Shown here one piece after another: positions 22,731 to 29,387 of a stretch of 29,387 bases of DNA. The stretch lies in contig VBJS01000026.1 of NCBI GenBank assembly GCA_005880055.1, forward strand, positions 1-29,387, in the 5' to 3' direction. Source of the stretch: Chloroflexota bacterium. Lineage in GTDB: Bacteria > Chloroflexota > Dehalococcoidia > SM23-28-2 > RBG-16-64-32. The notes below the pieces were generated by a model. The model saw only the letters and a list, made by a program, of their open reading frames with translations. It was not told where the DNA came from and did not search any database. Positions within the stretch are counted from its first letter, which is position 1. Each line of letters starts with the position of its first letter. A program made the position numbers and the translations under genes.

Positions 22731-24107
22731 TCAGAGCCCGCCGCCTGAGGCGCCGGCCTCGGGACCCGGGCTCTGGCCAGTTATTTCCGACTCGCTTCTG
22801 GCCCCAGAAGGCGTCACGTACGAGCCCCATTCCTCGCCCCGGCTCCAATCGAGCATGATCACTTCTATCTCCTCACCCGGTTCCACCACGTCCACATCGG
22901 CTGGTATAACGGTGAGCGCGTTAGCCCGCATCATTGAAGTGAGAATACCCGACCCCTGGGCGCCGGTGAGCGAAGCGACATAACGGCCACCCTCCTCTGT
23001 TACGATGCAGCGCGCCAGGAAAACACGGGGGTCATCGCGGTTGACGATGCGATCGCGGGTGACGACACGTAGGTGGGGTCGCCGCCAATCGATTTTGCCC
23101 ATCATCTTGAACATAGCGGGCCGGCCGAAGAGCTCGAAGGCGACCATGGAACTGACCGGATTGCCCGGCAGTCCGAGATGGGGGACGCGGCGGCCCTCCT
23201 TGCCCTCCGGGTAAAAGCAGCCGAAAGCCAACGGCTTTCCCGGCTTCATCGCCACTGTCCAGAAATCAACTTCGCCCTCGCGTGCCAGAACGTCTTTCAC
23301 CACGTCATAATCACCACGCGACACCCCGGCGGAGGTCACAAGCATGTCGCAGGCGAAGCCCTCACGAATTCTTGCCGTGAGGTCTTCGATGGTATCCTTG
23401 GCGATGCCCAGCATCCGCGGAATTCCTCCGTGTCGCGCGACGAGGGAAGCGACGCTATACGCGTTGCTATCGTAAATGCGAGCACCGGCCTGTTCAGCGC
23501 CGGGTTCCAATAGTTCATCGCCTGTGGACAGCACGCCGACGATAGGGGGGCGAATCACGGATACACTCGCCCGCCCGAGCGAGGCTATTACTCCGATTTC
23601 GGATGAACGGAGAACGGTGCCACGCTGCACGACGGCCGCGCCCGCCTGGATGTCCTCGGCGGCGCGCCGGATATTGGCGCCCGGCTGCGCCGCTTTAAAC
23701 ACCCGGACGGTGGTTTGCTTGAGACGGCGGGCTGCCTCCGGCGCCCGATCGAAAGGCTCGTCCGTCTCTTCGAAAGGCACGATGGAGTCAGCGCCGGCCG
23801 GGACGGGCGCGCCCGTCATGATCCTTACGGCCGTGCCGGCCTTTACCTCGCCGGAGAACTGGTAGCCGGCGGCGACCTCTCCGATGACCGATAGTGAGAC
23901 GGGGTTATCCTCACCTGCCCCGGAAGTATCAGCCGCTCGTACGGCATATCCGTCCATAGCCGTGTTGTCCAGCGGCGGCACGTCAAAGGAAGCGCGGACA
24001 TCTTCGTCTAGCACCTGGCCTAACGCCTGCAGCAATGGCTTGTCTTCTGCACCCATCACATCTACGTAGCCGAGGATGCGGTCGAGGGCTTCTTCGATGC
24101 TGATCAC
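22731..24107 (-). CDS. moeA: Molybdopterin molybdotransferase MoeA
   Basis: This 458-residue MoeA (family usual length about 400-420) begins with a GTG at 24107. Landmarks are PPLDNTAMDGYAV (about 44-56), GTAVRIMTGAPVPAGAD, the domain III segment VGVLSTGDELLEPG, YDSNAYSVASLVARHGG, TSAGVSRGDYDVV, and GLPGNPVSSMVAFELF. MoeA inserts molybdate into adenylated molybdopterin to give Moco in the cytoplasm. The C-terminus carries an extra 30 or so Ser/Gly/Pro-rich residues after the domain IV strand EEIEVIML, which look disordered. No other moa, mog or molybdate-transport gene is in the window. It follows the RAM-domain gene on the same strand after 54 bp. Confidence 0.96.
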   Translation of the reverse strand: MISIEEALDRILGYVDVMGAEDKPLLQALGQVLDEDVRASFDVPPLDNTAMDGYAVRAADTSGAGEDNPVSLSVIGEVAAGYQFSGEVKAGTAVRIMTGAPVPAGADSIVPFEETDEPFDRAPEAARRLKQTTVRVFKAAQPGANIRRAAEDIQAGAAVVQRGTVLRSSEIGVIASLGRASVSVIRPPIVGVLSTGDELLEPGAEQAGARIYDSNAYSVASLVARHGGIPRMLGIAKDTIEDLTARIREGFACDMLVTSAGVSRGDYDVVKDVLAREGEVDFWTVAMKPGKPLAFGCFYPEGKEGRRVPHLGLPGNPVSSMVAFELFGRPAMFKMMGKIDWRRPHLRVVTRDRIVNRDDPRVFLARCIVTEEGGRYVASLTGAQGSGILTSMMRANALTVIPADVDVVEPGEEIEVIMLDWSRGEEWGSYVTPSGARSESEITGQSPGPEAGASGGGL

Positions 24108-24161
24108 GGCGTTTAGGCTCTAAAGACGGCCGATCCTATGCCTGGGTTGTGCCGATTCTTG

Positions 24162-24410
24162 TTAGCCCAGGTGGACGACAAGGCAGGTGGTGGTCCGCTG
24201 CACGCCTTCAACTCGCTGGATGCCGTCCGTGATGGCGCGGCCCAGCTTGTCGAGGTCGTCGGATTCAAGCAGCGCGATCACATCAAAAGGGCCTGTGACC
24301 GCGTCCACGGAGATCACGTGCGCTTCCTCAAAGCTCAACTTCTTTACGCCCTCTCCCACCGCATTGGCTTTACCGACGGCCGATTCAATCAGCACGTATG
24401 CTCGCATCAT
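24162..24410 (-). CDS. Stand-alone Lrp/AsnC ligand-binding (RAM) domain protein
   Basis: This 82-residue protein is a lone RAM domain. It starts MRAYVLIESAVGKANAV and contains DAVTGPFDVIALLESDD and VQRTTTCLVV, the betaalphabeta-type fold seen in the C-terminal half of Lrp/AsnC regulators. It has no helix-turn-helix. Such single-domain (SraM-like) proteins bind amino acids and oligomerise, and are proposed to modulate full-length regulators. AAGGAGG 7 nt upstream supports the ATG pair at 24410. It is divergent from pheS across about 136 bp and followed by moeA. It may sense an amino acid, but the ligand is unknown. Confidence 0.9.
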   Translation of the reverse strand: MMRAYVLIESAVGKANAVGEGVKKLSFEEAHVISVDAVTGPFDVIALLESDDLDKLGRAITDGIQRVEGVQRTTTCLVVHLG

Positions 24411-24483
24411 TCGCTTGCCTCCTTGATCTAGAGCCTGCCTGTGGTTGACCGACCCTGGGCCGCTGCGAACCGCACTCGCCGCG

Positions 24484-24513
24484 TTGCCCCGGCAATCCGG
24501 CGCGGCCTATAAT
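24484..24513 (+). promoter_or_regulatory. Sigma70-type promoter of pheST
   Basis: TTGCCC (24484-24489) and a perfect TATAAT (24508-24513) are separated by 18 bp. Initiation near 24520 would give a leader of about 27 nt before the pheS ATG at 24547. No T-box or attenuator-like leader fits in this space. Confidence 0.65.
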
Positions 24514-24546
24514 ATCGCACGGCCCCGCTCCCGGCACCCTATACAA

Positions 24547-25617
24547 ATGACTTCCTTACTCGACACTATCTCCGAGATCGAGCAATCGGCAATTGGCGAG
24601 CTAAAGAGCGCTTCCGACCAGTCAGCTCTCGAAGCGTGGCACATACGCTATCTGGGCCGCAAAGGAAAGCTAACGCAGGTCCTGAGATCGCTTGCCGGGG
24701 TTGCGAACCTGGACGAGCGCCGGGCGGGAGGCCAGCGCGCTAACGTAGCGAAAGAGCGGCTGGAAGCAGCTTATTCCGAGCAGCGGTCGCAGATCGAAGA
24801 GCAGCGCCTGTCTTCCGTGATCGCCGGCGAACGGCTGGATGTAACGCTTCCGGGCATCGCCGTGCCACGGGGCCGCCTGCATCCGGTGACCCAGACAATG
24901 CGAGATGTGCTGGCCGCGTTTGTGAGCATGGGCTTCCAGGTGGCGGAGGGGCCCGAAATCGAGTGGGACCACTACAACTTTGAAGCGCTTCGCATTCCGG
25001 CGGAACACCCGGCGCGTGACATGTGGGACACGCTCTGGATCGATTACGAGCAAGACGGGCGAAGGCCGATGCTCATGCGCACCCACACCTCGCCGAACCA
25101 GATCCGCATTATGGAGAAGACGCGACCGCCGGTGCGGGTGGTGGTGCCGGGGAAGTGCTACCGATTCGAGGCGACCGACCCCACGCACGAATGGATGATG
25201 CAGCAGGTGGAAGGACTGGCCGTGGACGACGGAATCAGCATGGCCGACCTTAAGGGGAGCCTCACCGATTTCGCCAGGCGCATCTTCGGCCCGGAGCGCC
25301 GTACTGCGTTCCGCTGCGATTACTTTCCCTTCGTGGAGCCCGGCATGGAGATGCGAATCGATTGCTTCATCTGCCGCGGCGAGGGCCGCCTGGAGGACGG
25401 CCGCCCCTGCCGCACCTGCCATCAGACGGGATGGATCGAGATACTGGGGGCGGGCATGGTGCACCCCGAGATACTCGAGAACGTTGGATACGACTCCGGC
25501 CGATACACCGGCTTCGCCTTCGGCCTGGGCATCGAGCGTATCGCCTTGCTGCGTTACGGTATCGAAGACATCCGCCACCTCTACGCCAATGACCTGCGGT
25601 TCCTTGAACAGTTTTAG
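24547..25617 (+). CDS. pheS: Phenylalanyl-tRNA synthetase alpha subunit
   Basis: The protein has 356 residues from the ATG at 24547; the frame opens at 24445, but that upstream part would lie across the promoter. An N-terminal coiled coil of about 90 residues binds tRNA. The class II catalytic core includes LHPVTQTM, MLMRTHTSPNQIR, GKCYRFEATDPTHEW (motif 2) and GFAFGLGIERIALLRYGI (motif 3). Between them is a four-cysteine insert, C273-x2-C276 and C288-x2-C291, resembling a zinc knuckle and seen in several bacterial PheS proteins. With PheT it forms the alpha2beta2 enzyme that charges tRNA-Phe. It is followed by pheT after 19 bp, probably as one transcript from the promoter at 24484-24513. Confidence 0.97.
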   Translation: MTSLLDTISEIEQSAIGELKSASDQSALEAWHIRYLGRKGKLTQVLRSLAGVANLDERRAGGQRANVAKERLEAAYSEQRSQIEEQRLSSVIAGERLDVTLPGIAVPRGRLHPVTQTMRDVLAAFVSMGFQVAEGPEIEWDHYNFEALRIPAEHPARDMWDTLWIDYEQDGRRPMLMRTHTSPNQIRIMEKTRPPVRVVVPGKCYRFEATDPTHEWMMQQVEGLAVDDGISMADLKGSLTDFARRIFGPERRTAFRCDYFPFVEPGMEMRIDCFICRGEGRLEDGRPCRTCHQTGWIEILGAGMVHPEILENVGYDSGRYTGFAFGLGIERIALLRYGIEDIRHLYANDLRFLEQF

Positions 25618-25636
25618 CCGAATAGGACAGGTATAG

Positions 25637-28048
25637 TTGCGCGTACCACTTAACTGGCTCGCTGACTACGTGGACATCGTGCTCCCGCCCGAGGAGCTGG
25701 CGCGCCGACTAACAATGGCCGGCGTAGAGGTGGGCGACATCATGCGCTCCGGGGAGGAGTGGGAGGGTATCAGGGTGGCCGAAGTCGTGAAAGTGGATCC
25801 GCACCCGGATCCCGAGGTTGAGCGGCTGCGTCTGGCTACTGTAGAGCTGGACGAGGACGAGCGCCACACCGTCGTTTGCGGCGCGCCGAATATAGCGCCC
25901 GGCCAGAAGGTTGCGTTCGCCGGCATAGGGACGCGGCTTATCGACGGACGTACGGGCGAGCCCACCGTGCTCAAGGCCGCGAGGAAACGGGGCGTGGAAT
26001 CGGCTGGGATGGTGCTCTCTGAGAAAGAGCTGGGGATATCTGAGCAGCACGAGGGCATACTCGTCCTTCCCGACGAGGCGGAGGTTGGCGCTCCGTTAAG
26101 TTCGGTGCTTGGTGAAACGGTTTTCGATCTGGATCTGACGCCAAACCGGGGCGACCTCCTCTCGGTTCTGGGCGTGGCACGGGAGGTAGCTGCCTTGTCC
26201 GGCGGCCAGGTGCGCGATCCCTCGATTGAGCATGCGGCCGAAGGCAAACCGATCAAAGGCCGCGTTGCCGTCCAGATCGCCGCGCCGGACCTCTGCCCGC
26301 GATACGTGGCGGCACTTGTGGAAAATATCAAGGTGACTGAGTCCCCGTCCTGGCTCCAGGAACGCCTGCTGGCGGCCGGGCTGCGGCCGATCAACAACGT
26401 GGTCGACGTAACGAACTACGTGATGTTGGAGATGGGACAGCCCCTGCACGCCTTTGACTTCGCCGGGTTGCGGGGGGGCAAGATCATCGTCCGCAGGGCC
26501 GGTCCCGGTGAGACCTTGACGCTGCTTGACGGCACCCGGCGAGAAATGACTGCCGACATGCTAGTGATTGCGGACGCGCAGGAGGCGCGTGCGCTCGCCG
26601 GGCTAATGGGTGGAAGCGAAAGCGAAGTTACCGAGAGGACGACGGCGGTCCTGCTGGAGTCTGCGAACTTCTCGCCCGCCGGCATCCGGCGCACAAGCCA
26701 GGCGTTAAAAGCCCGGACCGATGCATCCATCCGGTTCGAGAAGGGCCTCAGCCCTCGCCTGCCGCCGATTGCGGCTCAACGCGCGACAAAGTTGCTGGTG
26801 GAAATTTGCGGGGGCCACGCCGCCGAGGGAATGATAGACGTGTACCCGGTCAAGGAGAAGGAAGCCCGGGTGGACCTCACCCAGGAACGCCTACATCGAG
26901 TGCTAGGTGTTGAACTGCCGGCAACGAAGGTGCGACGGGTGCTGGAATCGCTGGGCTTCGGCTGCCGGTGGGTGCCCCCGGACCGGTACATCGTGCGCGT
27001 GCCTTACTGGCGGACGGACGTGAAGATCCCCGATGACCTTGTGGAGGAAGTCGCTCGCATCGTCGGCTACGATCAGCTTCCGACCACGCTTCTGAGCGGC
27101 GAGATCCCCGCGTTCAGCCCGCAGCCGTTGCTGCGCCTGCGTGAAACAGTTCGGGATGCTCTAGCAGCGGCGGGGATGCAGGAAGTGATCAACTACTCCT
27201 TGACTACGCGAGAGGCGCTTGCCAAAGTCCTGGGGCCGGAAGAACTCGCGATCAACCCGCCGCTGCGGGTGGCGAACCCGATGAGCCGTGAGTACGACTA
27301 TTGTCGCCCGACGCTGCGCGCATCGCTACTGGAGTGCCTGGCGAAAAACGTCCGCTCCCAGCCGGGCATGCTTTCGCTTTATGAGGTGGGCCGCGTGTAC
27401 CTGCCGAGGGACCGCGAGCTGCCGAGGGAGATCGAGAGCGTCTGTGGCCTGGTCACCGGCCGGCGGCCGGACCGTTGGGGCCAGCCGACGGAGGACGAGG
27501 CCGGGTTTTATGACGCCAAAGGCCTGCTGGAAAACGCCCTCGATCAACTCCATCTCCAAGCCCATTATGAGGACACCATCGATTATGCCTTCCTGCCGGG
27601 ACGGACAGCGGAGGTGCGTACGGCCGGCGAACGCATCGGACTGATTGGCCAACTTCACCCCAGGGTGACTGGTGCCTTCGGTATAAAGGCAGATGTCGCG
27701 ATGTTCGAGCTCGACCTCGACGCTCTCCTTCCGCACGTGTCGTCTGTCCCTCACTACCAGCCCGTCTCGCCGTACCCCTCCGTGGAGCAAGACCTGGCAA
27801 TCATCTTGCCGGAGGAAGTCCCCGCCGCGCGCGCCGTGCAGATCATCAAAAGCTTCAAGCTCGTCCGCGACGTGCGCCCCTTCGATGAATACAAGGGGAC
27901 TCAGGTGCCGCGAGGTCACAAGTCACTGGCGTTCGCCGTCTCCTTTCACAACCCGGCCGGCACGCTGACGGACGAACAAGCGGGCCGTGAGCGTGGCCGC
28001 ATAATCGAGCGGCTGAAGCGCGAACTGGGAGCGGAACCGCGCAGCTAG
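25637..28048 (+). CDS. pheT: Phenylalanyl-tRNA synthetase beta subunit
   Basis: This complete 803-residue bacterial PheT starts at a TTG (25637). MRVPLNWLADYVDI is the usual N-terminus, and no ATG fits. In order it has an OB-fold tRNA-binding domain (about 40-150, HTVVCGAPNIAPGQKVAF), the B3/B4 editing domain (NNVVDVTNYVMLEMGQPLHAFD near 254), a B5 domain (about 405-480), the catalytic-like core (YDYCRPTLRASLLE), and the C-terminal FDX-ACB anticodon-binding domain from about PVSPYPSVEQDLAIIL. It edits mischarged Tyr-tRNA-Phe and supports the alpha subunit. It lies 19 bp after pheS and converges on rplT, with a strong hairpin between them. Confidence 0.97.
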   Translation: MRVPLNWLADYVDIVLPPEELARRLTMAGVEVGDIMRSGEEWEGIRVAEVVKVDPHPDPEVERLRLATVELDEDERHTVVCGAPNIAPGQKVAFAGIGTRLIDGRTGEPTVLKAARKRGVESAGMVLSEKELGISEQHEGILVLPDEAEVGAPLSSVLGETVFDLDLTPNRGDLLSVLGVAREVAALSGGQVRDPSIEHAAEGKPIKGRVAVQIAAPDLCPRYVAALVENIKVTESPSWLQERLLAAGLRPINNVVDVTNYVMLEMGQPLHAFDFAGLRGGKIIVRRAGPGETLTLLDGTRREMTADMLVIADAQEARALAGLMGGSESEVTERTTAVLLESANFSPAGIRRTSQALKARTDASIRFEKGLSPRLPPIAAQRATKLLVEICGGHAAEGMIDVYPVKEKEARVDLTQERLHRVLGVELPATKVRRVLESLGFGCRWVPPDRYIVRVPYWRTDVKIPDDLVEEVARIVGYDQLPTTLLSGEIPAFSPQPLLRLRETVRDALAAAGMQEVINYSLTTREALAKVLGPEELAINPPLRVANPMSREYDYCRPTLRASLLECLAKNVRSQPGMLSLYEVGRVYLPRDRELPREIESVCGLVTGRRPDRWGQPTEDEAGFYDAKGLLENALDQLHLQAHYEDTIDYAFLPGRTAEVRTAGERIGLIGQLHPRVTGAFGIKADVAMFELDLDALLPHVSSVPHYQPVSPYPSVEQDLAIILPEEVPAARAVQIIKSFKLVRDVRPFDEYKGTQVPRGHKSLAFAVSFHNPAGTLTDEQAGRERGRIIERLKRELGAEPRS

Positions 28049-28120
28049 TCCGGCGCTGTTGCAGTTGCGAATGGCAATCGCCGTGCCGCTGGCCAAAAGC
28101 CAAACAGGTATGCGGGCGAT

Positions 28121-28142
28121 GTTTGGGTCTGAAGACCCAAAC
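28121..28142. terminator. Perfect 10-bp hairpin between convergent pheT and rplT
   Basis: GTTTGGGTCT (28121-28130) and AGACCCAAAC (28133-28142) are perfect complements around a GA centre, giving a 9-bp stem with a TGAA tetraloop. It lies midway in the 150-bp gap between the pheT stop and the rplT stop. Its symmetry lets it serve both strands, but no long T-run follows on either side. I see no gene in the rest of the gap. Confidence 0.6.
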
Positions 28143-28198
28143 CTACATTCGGAAGTCGCACGCGTCCCCTCCCGCTCAGACGTAATTTCGGTGCTTGA

Positions 28199-28498
28199 TT
28201 AGGAGAGCGCGGACTTAGCCGCCTGGGCGATCTCGCCAAAAGCAGTCTGGTCGCGCACGGCCAGATCGGCCAGCGATTTGCGGTCTATCTCGACGCCGGC
28301 CTTCTTTAACCCCTCTATCAGGCGCGAGTAGCTTAGCCCGTGAATGCGGGCGGCGGCGTTGATGCGCACGATCCAGAGACGCCGGAAATCTCCTTTGCGG
28401 TCTCGGCGGTGTTCGTAGGCGTAACGGAGGGCGTGCATGACCGACTCATTAGCGCGGCGGAATACTTTGTGCCGGAGGCCGCGGTGGCCCTTGGCCAT
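28199..28498 (-). CDS. rplT: Ribosomal protein L20 (bL20), main body; true 5' end shifted out of frame
   Basis: The open frame from the ATG at 28498 gives 99 residues, MAKGHRGLRHKVFRRANESV onward, with RLWIVRINAAARIHGLSYS, LKKAGVEIDRKSLADLAVRD and a normal C-terminus. Bacterial L20 has about 115-120 residues, and in homologues this methionine is near residue 20. The missing start is present just upstream in another frame: an ATG at 28553 with a good Shine-Dalgarno encodes MPRAKGGTVT, then the frame breaks (separate entry). L20 binds 23S rRNA early in 50S assembly and often represses its own operon. It is last in infC-rpmI-rplT. The 28498 ATG has no ribosome site, so it is probably not the native start. 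Confidence 0.9.
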   Translation of the reverse strand: MAKGHRGLRHKVFRRANESVMHALRYAYEHRRDRKGDFRRLWIVRINAAARIHGLSYSRLIEGLKKAGVEIDRKSLADLAVRDQTAFGEIAQAAKSALS

Positions 28499-28553
28499 CT
28501 TGATGATCTTCTTATGCCTGCGGCGTTACCGTGCCGCCTTTCGCTCGTGGCAT
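28499..28553 (-). other. rplT: Out-of-frame 5' part of rplT (two-base deletion site)
   Basis: The ATG at 28553 is preceded by AGGAG at proper distance and 18 bp follow the rpmI stop, marking the real rplT start. It reads MPRAKGGTVTPQA and then TAA. After the codons for GGTVT, shifting the frame gives RRHKKIIK, which leads straight into MAKGHRG. The two ATGs are 55 nt apart, where the family spacing is 57. Two bases are therefore missing, most simply one CG or GC from a CGCGCC-like run near 28520. Confidence 0.85.
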
Positions 28554-28571
28554 CGTACTCTCCTGGTTCTG

Positions 28572-28775
28572 TCAGCTGTACGGAAGCAGCCGGCGCAGTC
28601 GCCTGGCGTCTGCCGGCGCTACGGGCCGCTTGCCCGGGATTTCGCGCAGCGTCTCGCCACGCTTTTTACGCCGGAAGTTGTTGACGCCGATCTTGCGGCG
28701 GAGGATCTTACCCCGGCCGCTGATATCGAAGCGGCGCTTGGCACCCGAATGAGTCTTGATCTTGTACTTGGCCAC
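28572..28775 (-). CDS. rpmI: Ribosomal protein L35 (bL35)
   Basis: This is a complete 67-residue L35, the expected size. It has KIKTHSGAKRRFDISGRGKI (5-24), the family signature, and ends ADARRLRRLLPYS as in most bacteria. It starts at a GTG at 28775, 20 bp after the end of infC, with rplT starting 18 bp after its own stop; this is the standard infC-rpmI-rplT order. It is a small basic 50S protein. Unlike its two neighbours, it shows no lesion. Confidence 0.96.
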   Translation of the reverse strand: MAKYKIKTHSGAKRRFDISGRGKILRRKIGVNNFRRKKRGETLREIPGKRPVAPADARRLRRLLPYS

Positions 28776-28795
28776 CCGGTCCCGCTCTCTTTCCG

Positions 28796-28966
28796 TTACT
28801 GGTTGTTGTTCGAATTTATGCTCGGCGCTGCTGCCACTTCTGCTGCCGTCGCCGCTTTTACCGGCTTCTTCACCGCCGGTGTGAGAATGACGCTAAGGAA
28901 CCGCCCCTCCATGCCCGGCGGCCGCTCCACCCCGGCGACCTCGCGCAGCTGCTCCAGCGCCCGACC
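28796..28966 (-). pseudogene. infC: Out-of-frame C-terminal remainder of infC
   Basis: In the frame ending at the TAA at 28796-28798, the sequence reads LEQLREVAGVERPPGMEGRF, then LSVILTP and an Ala/Lys-rich tail ending SINSNNNQ. This is the end of the IF3 C-terminal domain. It is in a different frame from the upstream part, and about 25 conserved residues that should precede it, the KVKV...FRGREMAHPE region, are absent. It ends 20 bp before rpmI, as an intact infC should. Confidence 0.85.
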
Positions 28967-29301
28967 TCCGCTAACAGGCGCTCCGCCGTCCGCACCTTCA
29001 GGTCAATGTCGTGCTGGCCGGTGCGCGGCCGCATCCGCACCTCGTGGATCATGGTGCCGCGCTGGTGCTTGCGGGCGTCGCGCTCCTTTTTGGCCTGCTC
29101 GTACTTCCACTTCCCGTAGTCCAGGATGCGACAGACGGGAGGGTTGCCATTGGCGTCGACTTCGACGAGATCGAGGCCGGCCTCCCGGGCGAGGGTCATA
29201 GCGTCGGGAAACGAAATAACGCCCACGTTTTCTCCGTTCGCCCCTATAAGACGGACCTCTCTCGCCCGGATCCGTTCATTAATCCGAAGGTCGCGGAGAA
29301 T
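28870..29301 (-). CDS. infC: Translation initiation factor IF-3, disrupted by an internal frameshifting deletion
   Basis: The N-terminal domain and linker are intact: RINERIRAREVRLIGANGEN, then VGVISFPDAMTLAREAGLDL and PPVCRILDYGKWKYEQAKKE. The C-terminal domain starts with RTGQHDIDLKVRTAERLLAE. At about 28957-28966 the homology stops, and the frame then runs 30 or so unrelated residues to a stop at 28870. The true C-terminus resumes in another frame to 28796. No ATG, GTG or TTG lies between the upstream stop and the conserved RINERIR; AUU at 29299-29301, with AGAGGGG about 8 nt upstream, is the likely start, as in many infC genes. IF3 controls start-codon fidelity, and the AUU start normally allows IF3 to repress its own synthesis. 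The first conventional start, a GTG at 29226, would remove 25 conserved residues. Confidence 0.85.
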   Translation of the reverse strand: MLRDLRINERIRAREVRLIGANGENVGVISFPDAMTLAREAGLDLVEVDANGNPPVCRILDYGKWKYEQAKKERDARKHQRGTMIHEVRMRPRTGQHDIDLKVRTAERLLAEVGRWSSCARSPGWSGRRAWRGGSLASFSHRR

Positions 29302-29344
29302 AGGCTAGCCCCTCTGAGTGAGAACTTGCGCCACGATTAGCGAC

Positions 29345-29373
29345 AATATAGCACAGCGCCGGAAATCCATCAA
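29345..29373 (-). promoter_or_regulatory. Sigma70-type promoter of the infC-rpmI-rplT operon
   Basis: On the minus strand TTGATG (29373-29368) is followed after exactly 17 bp by TATATT (29350-29345). Each hexamer is close to consensus. Transcription would begin near 29338, giving a leader of about 37 nt before the AUU codon at 29301. No long leader for L20 autoregulation fits upstream of infC. Confidence 0.65.
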
Positions 29374-29387
29374 TGAAAGGACGGCAG

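Noticed and set aside
24514..24546. T-box or attenuator leader ahead of pheST
   Set aside because: Only about 27 nt separate the predicted start of transcription from the pheS ATG, too short for such a leader.
24670..25578. Minus-strand open frame of 302 codons opposite pheS
   Set aside because: Antisense to a certain pheS; no family features.
1..29387. CRISPR arrays, tRNA or rRNA genes, insertion sequences, prophage genes
   Set aside because: No regularly spaced repeats, no cloverleaf-like or rRNA-like sequence and no transposase or integrase motifs were seen on either strand.

Overview
The window is GC-rich, coding-dense bacterial chromosome with no recognisable tRNA, rRNA, CRISPR array, integrase, transposase or phage gene. 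The gene content is stacked acyl-CoA enzymes, a paired class III CoA-transferase, a luciferase-family flavin oxidoreductase, an Flp-type pilin, and an L20 protein of the 'PRAKGGTVT...KMAKGHRG' type. This is most like a metabolically versatile Chloroflexota (Dehalococcoidia/SAR202-like) genome. That placement is pattern recognition, not a search result.

Left arm (1-8055, all minus strand). In transcription order it holds an alpha/beta hydrolase, a DapB-like dehydrogenase, an unrecognised membrane-anchored protein, a glutamate-1-semialdehyde-aminomutase-like aminotransferase, an MFS transporter, an SDR oxidoreductase overlapping the MFS gene, a PNPOx-like flavoprotein, and a crotonase-fold protein cut by the window edge. 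The last five look like a catabolic or secondary-metabolism run with unknown substrate.

Centre (8186-14532). A plus-strand gene encodes a three-part protein: a disordered Arg-rich tail, a PD-(D/E)XK-nuclease-like domain and a complete hypoxanthine phosphoribosyltransferase. A 330-bp non-coding stretch follows, with nested inverted repeats and a candidate promoter and terminator. Next come a pterin carbinolamine dehydratase (minus), a cyclase-family hydrolase (plus), and a galactokinase/GH36 alpha-galactosidase pair (minus) coupled by an 8-nt overlap.

Right-centre (14615-22707, all plus strand). Two overlapping CaiB/BaiF CoA-transferases are followed by an LLM-class flavin oxidoreductase, an S33-type hydrolase, an acetoacetate-decarboxylase-fold protein that lacks the Schiff-base lysine, a TetR regulator, a Gfo/Idh/MocA oxidoreductase, a PAP2 phosphatase and an orphan Flp pilin. 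Stop/start overlaps suggest short operons.

Right end (22731-29387). moeA and a stand-alone Lrp/AsnC RAM-domain protein lie on minus. pheS-pheT lie on plus behind a good sigma70-type promoter. Convergent to them is the infC-rpmI-rplT translation operon on minus, with a clear promoter and an apparent AUU start for infC. In this sequence infC has lost about 25 internal codons with a frame change, and rplT has a two-base deletion near its start. rpmI between them is intact. Both genes are normally essential, so an assembly or sequencing error is the first explanation to test.

The most notable items are the nuclease-like/HPRT fusion, the two broken genes of the IF3-L35-L20 operon, a 17-bp tandem operator-like repeat at 5957-5990, and several enzymes of known folds whose expected catalytic residues are replaced.
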